Shown here: positions 24,301-36,056 of the stretch, in pieces
Numbering within the stretch: position 1 is the first letter of the stretch
How the letters are laid out: every line of letters starts with the position of its first letter
Assembly (NCBI RefSeq): GCF_037975245.1
Contig: NC_092573.1
Span: forward strand, 17,988,265-18,052,264
Direction: 5' to 3'
DNA from: Apostichopus japonicus
Taxonomy: Eukaryota; Echinodermata; Holothuroidea; Aspidochirotida; Stichopodidae
DNA length: 64,000 bases
Notes under the pieces: generated by a model
Told to the model about the DNA's origin: nothing
Database searches by the model: none
The model's input: the letters and a program-made list of their open reading frames with translations, nothing else
Made by a program: the position numbers and the translations under genes

Positions 24301-26346
24301 TTAAATTGTTTTCCTAAAGTAATGCTACAGGGTCATTTTCACATAGCATGACTTCTTAAACCCATTTTCATGAATTCAAGGGTTCATATTCATGACAATG
24401 GAGAAGCTATTGTAACCATAACATCACAGAGTGTGACCAAACAGAAGAGCTGATGTCACAAGATCGTTGGCTTCAAAGGATTTTTCTGGTGACAAACAAT
24501 GTGGAACTTATATTGAATAGAAAATATATCACATTGCTAGTTGAATACCTCATCTCAATATCTGGCCCCTAACTTTGTCATATCTTTGAATGTGACCTTT
24601 TGGACTGGTTGGACCTTTCAACTACTCTGGGAAATTGGATCACAGTAGGGGGTCTGCGATGTCATCTGGAAAAATGCTCTTTGGAAGCTTTACTTCGGCT
24701 ATTATAATCTTCTTGTTCTTTTATCCATGAAACCTGATACATTTGGAATGTATGCATAGCTGTCAAAACTCTCTGTACTTAGAATTTCATGAAAATATAC
24801 CTTTCTATGTAGAAATATCCTGTTTTTTCTGTGGATAAAAGATTGACAAATTATAAAGAAACACAAAGACATACTCAGCTGAATTGCTATGATGACATCG
24901 TCTATTCTACTGTTGCCAGATGCATTTACAAAATATCACAAAATTTAAAACTTCCAACATCTGCCATACAAAATGCTATGAAGATGTGGTTTACACCTAT
25001 AGATTCAGACAAATTGTCAGCAATCTTGTTAAGTTATTAACTTCAGCCACTAGAATATACTTTGAAAAGGAGTATTCCAGACATTTGTTTAATTTCAAAA
25101 CACATTCCTGGAAAACCAAGCAGGATATGAAAGAATACACTTGAGCTTGGTCTTTAAGGACTATTGTATATTAACAGTCAAGGTTCGCTGAAGTTCAATG
25201 GTAAGAACATAAAGGAATCGTACTTACTAACTGATGGTATTTCTTGTTTGCAGGATGGAAAGTCTGGCTATAATGCAAGATACATTGGCTCTATGGTTGC
25301 AGATGTACACAGGACGTTAGTCTACGGTGGAATCTTCATGTACCCAGCAAATAAGAAGAGCCCCAAGGGAAAGGTAACCTTCCAAAAACCTGAAATCTAT
25401 AATAATTTCTTAGACTACTTTCTTTGTTACTGGTCATTATTGCTTCAGGTAATCTTTTGGAGCTACAAATATCTTGTACTTCATTTGTCTTGGCCCCCTT
25501 CTCTCTACCCACCCCCAGTTAACCCTTCCCTTACAAGATTGGACTGTGTTGAGTAGAAAGGTACATTACCTTAAAGAGACTAAATGTGGTCACCCAAAAA
25601 TAGGTATTATCACTCACTCCGTTTCTATTTACTCTAAACATTCTGTGGGAATTTTGATAATAATATGTTTTCTTTTTCTTTTGTCTTTTTTAATTTCGCA
25701 CATTTTGTGGAAGACAGTCTTTCATTGAATTGTTGTACATGCATCTTTATTTGCTTCAATTTAACTATTCTCCCAGAAAACAGCCTGTGCTCACGTTTGA
25801 ATGTCTTAATAATTGTTGTATTTAACAACTTCACAAGGTTTTTTTTCCCTTTTGTGAATAGTAGTTTGGCATACATTTGAAAAACAGAAATTACAATATT
25901 AATATTTTTTATCAAATTACTGAAGGATACTTAATATATTCACTGATATATCTTAGATACCACCTACGAAGACAATGCTATTGTCTTTAAGTTCATTGTC
26001 TTTCTACCATAATATCCTTATCTGAAATTAAAACCTCATATTTTGCAAAACCAACATCACTGACGAATGCTGACTTGTGGTAACCAAAGATGGTGCTCTC
26101 TTCATTCACTTTTTGCTTCCAACTAATTACTAGTCTTCATTTAATCTTATGCAGCTGCGACTCTTATATGAGTGCAACCCGATGGCTTTCATTATGGAGC
26201 AGGCTGGCGGGCTAGCTACCAATGGATTGGATAACATTCTCGACATCGAACCCAAAGAACTTCATCAGAGATCGCCGATTGTCTTAGGCTCACCAGAGGA
26301 TGTGAAAGAATTCCTGGAAATTGCAAAGAAACATCATAGCAAGTAA
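21396..26346 (+). CDS. FBP1: Fructose-1,6-bisphosphatase, complete, six coding exons
   Basis: Hydrolyses fructose 1,6-bisphosphate to fructose 6-phosphate, the committed cytosolic step of gluconeogenesis. Exons: 21396-21562, 22544-22799, 23200-23340, 24095-24232, 25254-25373 and 26155-26346 (stop TAA). All junctions are AG/GT in matching phase, giving 1014 nt and 337 aa, the usual length for animal FBPase. The signature [10 protein letters not shown] is at residues 117-126. Metal and catalytic residues E97, E98, D118, D121 and E280 are all present. [22 protein letters not shown] and YECNPMA, which line the substrate site, are conserved. The N-terminal GELTQLL, part of the AMP allosteric site in vertebrates, is kept, so AMP inhibition is plausible. 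Nothing suggests a pseudogene. Confidence 0.97.
21563..26154. other. FBPase introns 1-5
   Basis: The introns are AT-rich and 400-1020 bp long. Intron 4 (24233-25253) includes 24474-24560, which resembles 42193-42280 (shared GGATTTTTCTGGTG(A/G)CAAAC and following ~60 bp), so it is a dispersed repeat. Open frames at 24831-25144 and 25634-25915 show no recognisable protein. Confidence 0.7.
24474..24560. repeat. Dispersed repeat copy A (in FBPase intron 4)
   Basis: About 85 bp align by eye with 42193-42280 in the same orientation. Shared segments include GGATTTTCTGGTG, CAAACA(CA)ATGTG and CACTTGCTAGTTGAA-like sequence. The family is unknown and the copies are clearly diverged. Confidence 0.6.
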
Positions 26347-27359
26347 ACACTTGGTATCCAGGTGGATTGAGTGCTGTAATTTTATCAAATCTGGTTGATG
26401 TAAGAAGAGTACATCCATCCTTTTTGTTTTGATCTCTGGATGACTCATGAGCTCATGGATTGATATGTTTAGCTGATTTCAACCTTTAGTTTTGTTTCTG
26501 AGCATGAACTCCCACTTTATATAGTAAATCCTAGACTATCTGTACACTTTGAGACTGGAATTCTCTGTATATGACAAAAAAGGGAGAATAGAGTGGGCAA
26601 TCCAGTTTGCTATACTATAAGTGTAAGTTCAATGCTTTGTTAATGAAAAGCACATGTTACAGTATGACTCATGAAATATGAAATTATTGAAAGGTGTAAT
26701 AGTCATCTGTGTGTGTGTTTTTGTGCCAATTTTGTGCTATAAATGTTTAGGGCTATATGGGATTCATATAATATAGAATCATGTTAATATATGTCCAGAT
26801 ATTCCAGGTTTAATTGCACTGTAGTGAAAAATCTCTCTCAGTTGAGATTACAAAGGGAAAGCTCCCTCCCCTTCCTCCAGTGGAAGGTTTCTATATAACG
26901 CTTGTATATTCAGAACACTTTTTCCAATTACTTCCACTCTCAAATCACAAACAAAGGAGAAATTTAATCAAGATCCAAATTTCCAAAAATGACACAATTG
27001 TGCAATTAACATACTTTTTACCCAAATGGCCAGCCATGACTATTTCTAACCCTCCTTTCATGAGTTAACAGTACAGTACTCTGTGAAAATAAAAGTATTC
27101 CGATCGTTTCAGGAAGATATTAGGATGTTTTATTCCATGATCAGATATGTTATTTATGTAACAGTACAAAATTGGGTGATGAATTTCATTATATTTAAGA
27201 GTGCCCAGCCTTTAAGAAAGAAAGAAATCTTTACTTTTTTTTAGAACCAGTCTTAACTCGATTACGATGCATGACCTTTTTCAATCAAAGTCTGATTTCC
27301 AATTTAAGTACTAACATAATGGAAACCTTCCCGTACGTGATTTCCATGACAATTGCCAG
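26347..27359 (+). other. FBPase 3' UTR and downstream flank
   Basis: No second gene is seen. An AATAAA hexamer at 27088-27093, about 740 nt after the stop, could be the polyadenylation signal. An earlier variant signal cannot be excluded. Confidence 0.45.
27088..27093 (+). terminator. Candidate FBPase polyadenylation signal
   Basis: A canonical AATAAA in the same orientation as FBPase, lying just before the minisatellite. The call rests on the hexamer and its position only. Confidence 0.35.
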
Positions 27360-27370
27360 CACTTACTGTA

Positions 27371-27972
27371 GTGCTGGTGGCACCATGTCAGTGCTGGTGG
27401 CACCATGTCAGTGCTGGTGGCACCATGTCAGTGCTGGTGGCACCATGTCAGTGCTGGTGGCACCGTGTCAGTGCTTGTGGCACCATGTCAGTGCTGGTGG
27501 TACCATGTCAGTGCTGGTGGCACCATGTCAGTGCTAGTGGCACCATGTCAGTGCTGGTGGCACCATGTCATTGCTGGTGGCACCATGTCAGTGCTGGTGG
27601 CACCATGTCATTGCTGATGGCACCATGTCAGTGCTGGTGGCACCATGGCAGTGCTGGTGGCACCATGTCAGTGCTGGTGGCACCATGGCAGTGCTGGTGG
27701 CACCATGTCATTGCTGGTGGCACCATGTCAGTGCTGGTGGCACCGTGTCAGTGCTTGTGGCACCATGTCAGTGCTGGTGGTACCATGTCAGTGCTGGTGG
27801 CACCATGTCAGTGCTAGTGGCACCATGTCAGTGCTGGTGGCACCATGTCAGTGCTGGTGGCACCATGTCAGTGCTGGTGGCACCATGGCAGTGCTAGTGG
27901 CACCATGTCAGTGCTGGTGGCACCATGTCATTGCTGGTGGCACCATGTCAGTGCTGGTAGCACCATGTCAGT
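27371..27972. repeat. 20-bp minisatellite, ~30 units, with 280-bp higher-order copy
   Basis: Units of GTGCTGGTGGCACCATGTCA repeat in register for ~600 bp with scattered variants (CACCGTG, GTGCTTG, TACCATG, GTGCTAG). The same ordered set of variants occurs at 27461-27540 and 27741-27820, a shift of exactly 280 bp or 14 units. This shows that a block was duplicated. Because 20 is not a multiple of 3, all three plus frames read the same cyclic 20-residue peptide. The open frames are therefore a property of the repeat and not a gene. Confidence 0.97.
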
Positions 27973-27980
27973 CAGCTGCT

Positions 27981-28782
27981 CTCTGTAATCTTGCATTATT
28001 TTCTGCAGTCCTGCTTATCATGTATCTCTCTTGTGCCTGCCATTTGTATTAACTATTGTAATATCATGTTTATGTTGTTGCATTTATGTCTCCTATACCT
28101 CCTTTGAAAATAATCTGAAACTGAAACCATATTCACAAAACTCACTTTGAGATTCAAAGAGTTTTTCTATCGATTGTTTTTAAGCATGATGTCATTGGAA
28201 TATATACAAATATTCTCTATATGTTATATGTTCCTTTTAGTCTTGTTTTTTAAAGTAAATGGAATCATGGAATTCTGTTTCAAGTCAGATTATCTTATTT
28301 TTTATTTTTTATATTATTTTATAATCTTCTATGAAGTCCTAAGATTTATACTGCTGATTAATTTAAGGTAAGACTGATTGTCCTATGCATGCTCCATTCC
28401 TGTTTGTCAAATATAATAACAAAGAAAATGAGAGATTTTATAAAACTTATTCCAGTTTTGTTGTATCAGAATGTTTTCCTTTATGGTATTTGAAGTTTTC
28501 TTTTTAGCAGGAAATGTAGTTGTAGGTTCTTACATATCAATATATGTTAATTGTAGAGTCTCCTTATGATTAAGATTCTCTAATTAATAACACAAACTTT
28601 GTGCAGGTAATTGTTAACACATGCTTTTTGTTTTGGCTTGACAGATAGTCCAGTTTACCTTACAGATGTTGTTTGTCCTAATTCTCTTGTTGCAATAAGT
28701 GTGAAATTTATCTCTCACAGCGTTATTAACTATCAGGCTGCAATATGTACTGTATACATGTGAATTGGTAAATGCATTGTAT

Positions 28783-28784
<2 letters not shown>
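27981..28784. other. Intergenic, AT-rich, nothing recognised
   Basis: T-rich sequence with no recognisable coding or structured element. Confidence 0.6.

Positions 28785-28856
<72 letters not shown>
28785..28856. repeat. (TA)n microsatellite
   Basis: An uninterrupted run of ~36 TA dinucleotides. Predicted Ile/Tyr peptides across it are artefacts. Confidence 0.98.
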
Positions 28857-28859
<3 letters not shown>

Positions 28860-29365
28860 TAATACCATAAAAATGAAACAACAAAAGGAAGGTGATATCA
28901 CCTAGTTATAAAATAACCATTATTCTTGGTATTTCTTAGGTCTAAAGACACTCCAGCATTTCTTCCCTAAATTTGTCTTTGATTCCCAAAACTGCTGCAG
29001 GCCTTTTACTGAATTGGTGATGTGGTGTGACTCAGATGGAAGATGAGTTATTGTTGTTATAGTACTAACGTTATAGTACTAACATTATTGACTTAATGAG
29101 TGAGTTATTGATTTATTGATTATCACTAGATGATCACGATAAGTGTTTTCATGCAGCTATGCCAAATGATATGGTTTGTGTCTTTCTCAGTTTTCCTGAT
29201 TAGAAATGATAGATTAATCCAAGCAGTCTAGTTCAGTATTAATCTGTAATATCGCCGGCTTTGAAGTCTCAGTAAACTAGTTACAGAGGTTGAATTTGTT
29301 ATAATAACAATAAAAAACAAGACATCACATCATTTCTGTCATTTTTTTATTGTTGTCATCCTACC

Positions 29366-29520
29366 CAGGGGCGTATCCAGGATTTTCTAACCCGGGGGCG
29401 CGAATTGCTATCTAAGCGGAGCGCCACCATCGGTTGGCGCGCAGCGTACAAGAAAATTTCTGGTTTTTATACCCCAGATCACTGGAAATGGCACTTTTCG
29501 GGCTTGAAAATGACCAACCA
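29366..29520 (+). mobile_element. Left end of a hAT-like MITE (CAGGGGCGTATCC family)
   Basis: Starts CAGGGGCGTATCCAGG and carries the family core GAGCGCCACCAT.GGTTGGCGCG, AAGAAAATTT and a CAGATCACTGGAAATGGCAC-like segment. Related copies lie near 32318, 34080, 34560, 39300, 43200 and 47100. The right terminus was not located, so the true length is unknown. Confidence 0.65.
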
Positions 29521-31160
29521 GATGTACACTTTTTGCCTGAGAACCAAGTATGTCCCAATAGTTTTTTTTTCTTCACATCCATAACCTTTTTTCAAGATTG
29601 TCACCAGTCACACATCATGTTTGGCCTCATCGCATGTCCTGTGGATCATTGCTTTGTAGGTGATTCTACGTCGCGGCCCACAATACCCGACAGCCCCACT
29701 TTTGAAAGTTTTAAGCCCATTATTTGTTCAGAATTTGAAATTCACATTTATCAAAACATACCCATAATGTTGCAAAAAAGTCATCTATGTACAACCAATA
29801 TAGAAAAACCTCCTTGAACCCTAACAGACCGGCCAAAATTGCACGAGTAAAGGGAAGTATGATGAAGAATGTTGTTCAGGAAATTTTCGAAAATTCAGAC
29901 ATAGTTCATTTATTGGTGTACAAATATTAAAACCTCTTATAACGGCTAGTATAAATCTTCGTTGAAGGAAATGAAACGAATACCAGATATTTTCGAAACC
30001 GAACACTACACACATAGGCGTAGGAGGCGGGGGGGGGGGGGGGCTCCTACTGAAAGAAAAATAAATTGCAATGATTTAGCTAAAGGAAATGAATAGTTTT
30101 AAAAATATCTCCTTGATAATTAAAATAAAGTTCTAAGCTTTGCAGAACTAATTCGCCATTACTAATGTAAAAGAGACATTATTGGACCTCCATGCTTTTT
30201 CTCCATCTACATAAGACATTTCGTTGTTTATGTAGCCGGTCAAAAACGCAGTGACCAGGCGTAAATATATTTTTAGGTTTGGGAAGATTACAAGTGGCCC
30301 CTCCAAATGAGGGTAGGGCCGATTTACTCTGAGATCGTGGGGACAACTTAAAAAGGCGGAATGCTCACACAAAAACAAACACATAAAGGTAAAGTGGTGT
30401 GTTTACGATGTCATGGGCGTTGTATTAATATCAATGGGGTTACTTAGACTTAATGTGAAATTATATAAATGGGCGTAACTTACATATCTCGGAACTCTTA
30501 CTTCTTATAACGAATCCACTGAACTTAATGGAAAAATAATACTTATCAGTCCCAACGAAAATAATAACAAAATCGCGGCGCGGGTCGACCGAATACAATT
30601 TGAGAACGAAATTGTCTCCTTGGGGAACTTCTAGGGCGGTTCACTTAGTTGGGGACGTCTCTGGATTGGGTGGTTCTCTGGATAGCTTTTGACTCGGGGA
30701 AATAACCTCTTGGGGCGTCTCAGCTTGGGGCGTCTCTAGGAGAAACTGTTCATCACTCGGGTTGGGTCATCGCAGGCCTGGGTTCCCTTCCGAATCCAAA
30801 CAAGGACGTAGAATTAAAATGGGGAGTTATAGTTCCATCACAACATAAAATGAGCACAGCAAATAATAGGGTTGCCAGATATTAGCACAGGATGAAATAT
30901 AGTTCTGCCTCCATTGGTACAGCTTCGGGTGATACAAAATATGAAATTTCCTTGTAAAACAATTCCAGGTGTTCACTAAAATAGAATATCCATTTGTAGA
31001 ACAAGCTCCACGTATTCACTAAACTTCTATAAAAACTCCATGGGTAAATAGCTTCAAGTGTCCATTTAACTTCTAATTAATTTAATACTGGTCCTCTACT
31101 CTATTACTGGTGAAGTTAGTCTAAGAAACTAATTATGATCTCGTGCCCAACCATTTCAAA
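29521..31160. other. Intergenic with G-run and MITE scrap
   Basis: Around 30010-30050 AGGCGTAGGAGGC, a G-run and CTCCTAC form a short inverted MITE-like scrap. At 30640-30750 GGGGCGTCTC-type motifs recur irregularly. No gene is recognised. Confidence 0.5.
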
Positions 31161-31275
31161 CTTAATCCTTCCCCTCTTCTCCTCTAACTATTACAAACTC
31201 AATCCTTCCCCTCTTCTCCTCTAACTATTACAAACTCACCCCTTCCCCTCTTCTTCTCTAACTACTGTAAACTTA
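31161..31275. repeat. 37-bp tandem repeat, 3 copies
   Basis: CCTTCCCCTCTTCT recurs at 31167, 31204 and 31241 (exactly 37 bp apart), followed by CTCTAACTA(T/C)T(A/G)(C/T)AAACT. The third copy is more diverged. Confidence 0.9.
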
Positions 31276-31331
31276 ACTAGGCGTCAGTGTCTTTTCTTAA
31301 TTTTCCCCCTACCATGCTACCCTATTCACTC

Positions 31332-31411
31332 CATCCCATAATAATAAGAATACATCCCATAATAATAAGAAAACATCCCATAATAATAAGAATACATCCC
31401 ATAATAATAGT
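31332..31411. repeat. 21-bp tandem repeat, 4 copies
   Basis: CATCCCATAATAATAAGAAT-type units start at 31332, 31353, 31374 and 31395. A 21-bp period keeps a frame open on either strand, which explains the small predicted peptides there. Confidence 0.93.
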
Positions 31412-32317
31412 ACAAGGCAACTCACACATGACCACCTTAAACCAATTAAACACAAAGCTTGGTTTATTGAATATTCATGATTTAGCCTTTGTCTCAACTT
31501 TCCCCCTCCTACGCTAGACCAGCTTGCCCTCCACTTCCTGGTATCCGAGGTCCAGTGACCAACCAGCTGTCAATTAACACTTAACAAATAATTTACCAGA
31601 CACATCACTTAACTTATGGTGTCCTTGGGTACATTTAAAATAATCATCTATCATCAAAACATTCCTATCTAACCAAACAAAAGTTATAAAACTGTCGATT
31701 TAACCCACAGTTCTGAAAGGGATAGACTCTTTGAGCCATTCATATATTCCTAGAAAATGGGACCACGCAAAACAATTACTTTAGCTTAAGAAAAAGACAG
31801 GTCGCACAGGGCCACCCGACCACTAACGGTTCCGTGTAGTAGTTAGCAATAAAAGTGAAAATTAAGGGAACTCATAAATCTACCAAGTAATTGTTATTCA
31901 TTGTCAAATGAATAAAAACAAAAATAAGAAAATGAAAGAAAGTGATTAAATGGATAAAAATAAAAGTTGGAAAATAAAAGAAAATGATAACTATACATAA
32001 CATTAACCAGGTTATGCTCTGGTTACACTTACATTAGCATCCCGCGGTATAGTGCGCAATTTCCACGGACCGTACGGTGCACGATGGCATGCGATGTAAT
32101 AACCGATGCTTGCTTATATGATATTAACATTAACATTTTGAAATTTAGGTTATATTTTTGGGGCAAGTCGTTACAGCCCCCCTCCCCCCCCCCCCCAAAT
32201 CAAATTGGGTTCCTATGACTACACACATCGACAGTTTTGAGGCTGTTCATCCTGGAACCTCCATTTTCATGCTCACTGATATGATGTGATATCTGCTGTT
32301 TGCTCTACAAATTCGAA
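31412..32317. other. Intergenic, nothing recognised
   Basis: AT-rich sequence with a C-run near 32178-32195. No coding or transposon ends are evident. Confidence 0.6.
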
Positions 32318-33038
32318 CAGGCGCGTAGCGAATAATTTGCCAATGGAGAGGCGAAGCCTGTAGGCAAACTATCTGAGCGTAGCGCCACCACGAGTTGGCG
32401 CAAGCGTACAAGAAAATTTTGGCCGAAAATGCCTCCCAGATCGCTGGATATGACACTTCCCATGCCTTGTAAGCTGCATCTAAGCATTTTTTATTTTGAA
32501 ATCACTAGCGATATCATAAAAAATATGCTCGGGGGGGGGGCGGTCGCCCCTTCCCGAAATGCGTCATGATCCCCGACGACTCGGTCGAATTCGAGACCAG
32601 GCACTGTTGGTTTCATAGCACAATTGTTTAAGGCGTCCATACACACACACGCGTTATGATTGACCATTTATTGTATATGTAGATACATTAGTGAGAGAGG
32701 AGAAATGGCAACGTCAAAAATGCAGTTGTCGGTGTAAGGTGTAGGGTGAGGCGCACGCCCCTTTCGAAATCCTCGATCCGTCACTGGCTTCCCGGCCATG
32801 TGCATATAATAGGGATCAGCGCTGTAATGATGTCACTGTTCCTCTTTCTCTTCCCGGTGTCTTGGCGTTTTTCTCTTACTTCCTCCTTTTCTCCTTTTTT
32901 CTCTCTTTCTTCTTTTTCTTTTCCCTTTCTTCCTCCCCTTCTTTCCCCTCTTTTTTCCTTTTTCTTCTCTTTTTTCTCTCCTCTTTTTCTTACCCGGGGG
33001 GCGCGCGCCCCCAACGCCCCCCCTGGATACGCGCCTGT
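32318..33038. mobile_element. hAT-like MITE fragment(s), CAGGCGCGTA ends
   Basis: The left terminus CAGGCGCGTAGCG is at 32318. A matching right terminus, the complement CAGGCGCGTATCC, ends at about 33038. The core (GAGCGTAGCGCCACCA, GTTGGCGC, CAGATCGCTGGATATG) matches the family. The outer 8-mers (AATTCGAA and TTACCCAT) do not match, so this may be two truncated copies and not one insertion. The interior 32880-32990 is a pyrimidine-rich low-complexity tract. Confidence 0.55.
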
Positions 33039-33481
33039 TACCCATTACTTGTAAAGCAGCTGGCTTCTTCCTGACGTCGTGACGTCACTTCAACTTCGGT
33101 ACAATCAGGAAATGGTCAAGTTGGATTAATAATTCATATCAGAAAGTATGTTTTAAAACGAAGAACATTTCATATAGCTTACAACTAACATCGGCTGGAA
33201 GTCAAGTCTTTTTAAGACCCTATAAGCCCCCACATATATTCATATTGCCGGATGCTAGGTTTCCAAAACGATACTAATGTCACATGCCTTTGTTAGACTC
33301 ATCCATTTTCAGACTAGCCCAACCCACCATAATTGACTTAGCTGAGTGCCCTGGAAAATTTGGGGAAAAGAATAACGTATTTACATTTGTATATAGAGCC
33401 CCCTCTGTTGAGGCATTGCCATGGTTTGCTAGCTTAGTCGAATTGGCCGGGTTACTCTTTTAGTTCCGCTAAATCATAAAA
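33039..33481. other. Intergenic, nothing recognised
   Basis: No coding region, structured RNA or repeat boundary is visible. Confidence 0.55.
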
Positions 33482-33489
33482 CCCATAAC

Positions 33490-34721
33490 CATGGGCGGCG
33501 ATCCTGGGGGGGATGGGGGGGATATATCCCCCCCATGAAAATGGGTGGAGGGGATGTAACACACCATATTCCCCCCACCAAATGCCAGGAATAAGAATAT
33601 TTTCATGCCTTCATTTATGCATCATCGTGAATGTACGGCTCTTTTTAGCTTCATTTCTCGCCTATACCATAAACGCAGTGCGATCTTTTCAAATAAACCG
33701 TCTTTATAAAGCAAGAATAGTTGACTGTAGGCTTCATTGGCCCTATAACAACAAAATGTATTATTGCGCCCACGGTATTGATATAGTACATATATGCACC
33801 CTCATAGTATTCATATAGGCCCTATAGTAGGCCTACACACGTACATGTTCCCTCGAACAGCTGAGAATCTCATGTTACCAGGGTAATGCTTAATTAGGGG
33901 CGTCGGAGCGGTTCGCCGGACCAATATTCACGGCGCAAAAAAAAAAAAGGAGAAAAAGTAGCACTAAGAAGAAAAAAAGGCAAAAAATAAAGAACCAAAA
34001 TGAAAACATACTTCAAAATGTGTTTCAGAAGATTAATCGGGTACAAAAACAGACAAGGGAGAATGCACAGAAGAAAAGCTCGGGAAGTGCCATTTCCTGC
34101 AATCTGGGAGGCATTTTTTCAAAATTTTCTCCATTACGCTACGCGCCAACCAATGGTGGCGCGTAGCGTAGTTTGACCTTCCAAACGTCCCCCACCCCCC
34201 CCCCCCGATGATTATGGTAGATGGCCACACTCTGATCTTCCGTACCAATCCCAAATAGCTTCCTACGCCCCTGTTAATACACGTACGTTTCACCTGGATG
34301 CCCTAGCAATCGGTACCTAGGAATGTAACTATGTGTAATTGTGTATTGCATGTGTATAGGCCTATAATAGCCTGCATGAGGCCATTTTCTTCATCGAATA
34401 ATATAAAGAGCTCTCGAACATTCTAACGTAGCGCCTGAAACAAGATTGACAGGGGCAATTTTCCCAAAATAACACCCGAAATTAAAAAAAAAGTATTTTG
34501 GATCCTGATTATGAGATATTTCGGACATGAAATCCCTATTTTAAAGTTGGGTATATGCCGCTTGGAAACCTCGGCAAGTGCCGTTTCCGGCCATCTAGAG
34601 GGTCTGTAAATCCCAAAATTTTCTTGTACGCTTCGCGCCAACTCATGGTGGCGCTACGCTTAGATAGTCAACAAGGTCATATCCCCCCCCCCCCACTCGG
34701 AAGTACGGATCGCCGCCCATG
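33490..34721. mobile_element. 1232-bp hAT-like element, perfect 8-bp target duplication, with nested MITE copies
   Basis: TIRs CATGGGCGGCGATCC (33490) and its complement ending at 34721 are flanked by the perfect duplication CCCATAAC (33482-33489 and 34722-34729). The interior contains two minus-oriented copies of the CAGNGGCG-family core (around 34080-34175 and 34560-34665). The first may be a nested insertion whose right end is the complement of CAGGGGCGTAGGAAGC near 34274. No transposase. Confidence 0.88.
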
Positions 34722-34729
34722 CCCATAAC

Positions 34730-35977
34730 GTTTTGTTCTTGTCAAGATGGCGTTTTGGAGGATTAGCTTTTACCAAAAATACTGAAATACGAAGAAGAAA
34801 GGACAAACAAACATAAGGGTGACCTTTTGTTCAAACTTACACAGCGTAGCCTATTAGGTTGTCTAAGTTGACGTTTAATTAGGTGAAACGTTAATTAGTG
34901 TGCAATCAAATATTCCCTTCCATTCTATAGGCTGGTACATCAAACTTTACAAAAACGAAATGGACAACTTAAGCTTTCGAAAGAAACTGAAATTAAGCAA
35001 CATGTTGGAACGGTGTATAAATTTTGCCATATATCCTTCAAAAGGCTCCTTAAATTTGTTGAATTTCTAATATAGAGATAATGCAGATATTGATTCTTTT
35101 CGTTGGCTAAATGCTCTCGTTTGTTCTCTTTCATCATTCCCAACTTCCATATTGTAAGAGGGACATGGAACATCAACATAGAAAGTGCTGGGGGAAGGTG
35201 GTGGGGAGGGGGCTTGCTAACATGCAATCTAATTTATTCACAGAAAAGGATGATATCGTTTAAGTATAATTGTATTTGGAAGCTTGTCAAAGGGAGCCGA
35301 GCTCCTGCCGACCCTACTGCCATTGGTTTCCTCATCAGTGTTCAGCTTCTCCAAGCCTCCAACCTCTCACTCAATGAAAACTACAGTATGAAATGATTCA
35401 CCGAAAGGTAACGAGGGTGGTATTGAGGAAGTTAACGTGCATATAGACTCCGGTTTGACCTGATTAATCCACTTTCAGCTTTGAGTACAACGAGCTTCTG
35501 TATGCTGCCGTGTTGGACGAATGTAACCGTAATAGTATAGTAGGCTAACCCATAGTTTTGAATTTCGAGAAACCAAAATGAAAAACAAAACTATTCGTTG
35601 GTTTAATTTTTTTCTCACTATTATGCCATACCGCGTAAAGTCTAGTCAAAGGTAAGTCAATTTTCGGCGCCTTGTTGATGATGGTAACATAAAAGCATAT
35701 TGCGACCCAAGACCACGGTGGCGAGGGCCTTGAGTGATATAGGCTTTATAGGAATTATTTGGAATTATCCTAAAGAGAAACTGAATAATAACGATAAGCA
35801 AAAGAAGAAACATAATTTTCTTACGTATAGATAAAACACAACTTCAGCATTCAGTATGCTATCTTATAGCTAAAGTATTATAGTTACGATGACGTCATCT
35901 GTCTGCCTTTAATTCCTAAAACATCTGCTTTTGTGGAGATACAGTCGCAGGCGCCATATTTTCATTGTATCTTTTTT
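34730..35977. other. Intergenic region downstream of the coiled-coil gene
   Basis: No coding region is recognised. Open frames at 34940-35396 overlap on both strands and show no family features. Confidence 0.6.
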
Positions 35978-35983
35978 TTTATT
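35978..35983 (-). terminator. Candidate polyadenylation signal of the coiled-coil gene
   Basis: AATAAA on the minus strand, about 75 nt after the stop codon at 36057, a typical distance for a short 3' UTR. Confidence 0.5.
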
Positions 35984-36056
35984 ATAAGGGGTGTCGGGGG
36001 GGGGGGGTGATTTCACTGTTGCTGTCATTACTTGTTTTTGTTTTCTTAACTTTGGA

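Noticed and set aside
27371-27972. CRISPR-like array
   Set aside because: The units are contiguous with no unique spacers, and the genome is eukaryotic.
27353-28052. Large Val/Cys/Trp/His-rich proteins from the minisatellite
   Set aside because: They are generated by a 20-bp repeat in every frame; there is no other coding signal.
29434-29817. Recurrent ARSV(Q/K)ENF-type peptide shared by several frames as a conserved gene
   Set aside because: It is the translation of the shared MITE core (GCGAAGCGT..AAGAAAATTT); frames break at different points and there is no initiation or domain support.
32318-33038. Single intact hAT insertion
   Set aside because: The termini match but the flanking 8-mers differ, so it may be two truncated copies; kept only as fragment(s).
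32781-33074. Lys/Glu/Arg-rich or Phe/Ser-rich proteins
   Set aside because: Pyrimidine/purine low-complexity tract inside a MITE region, open on both strands.
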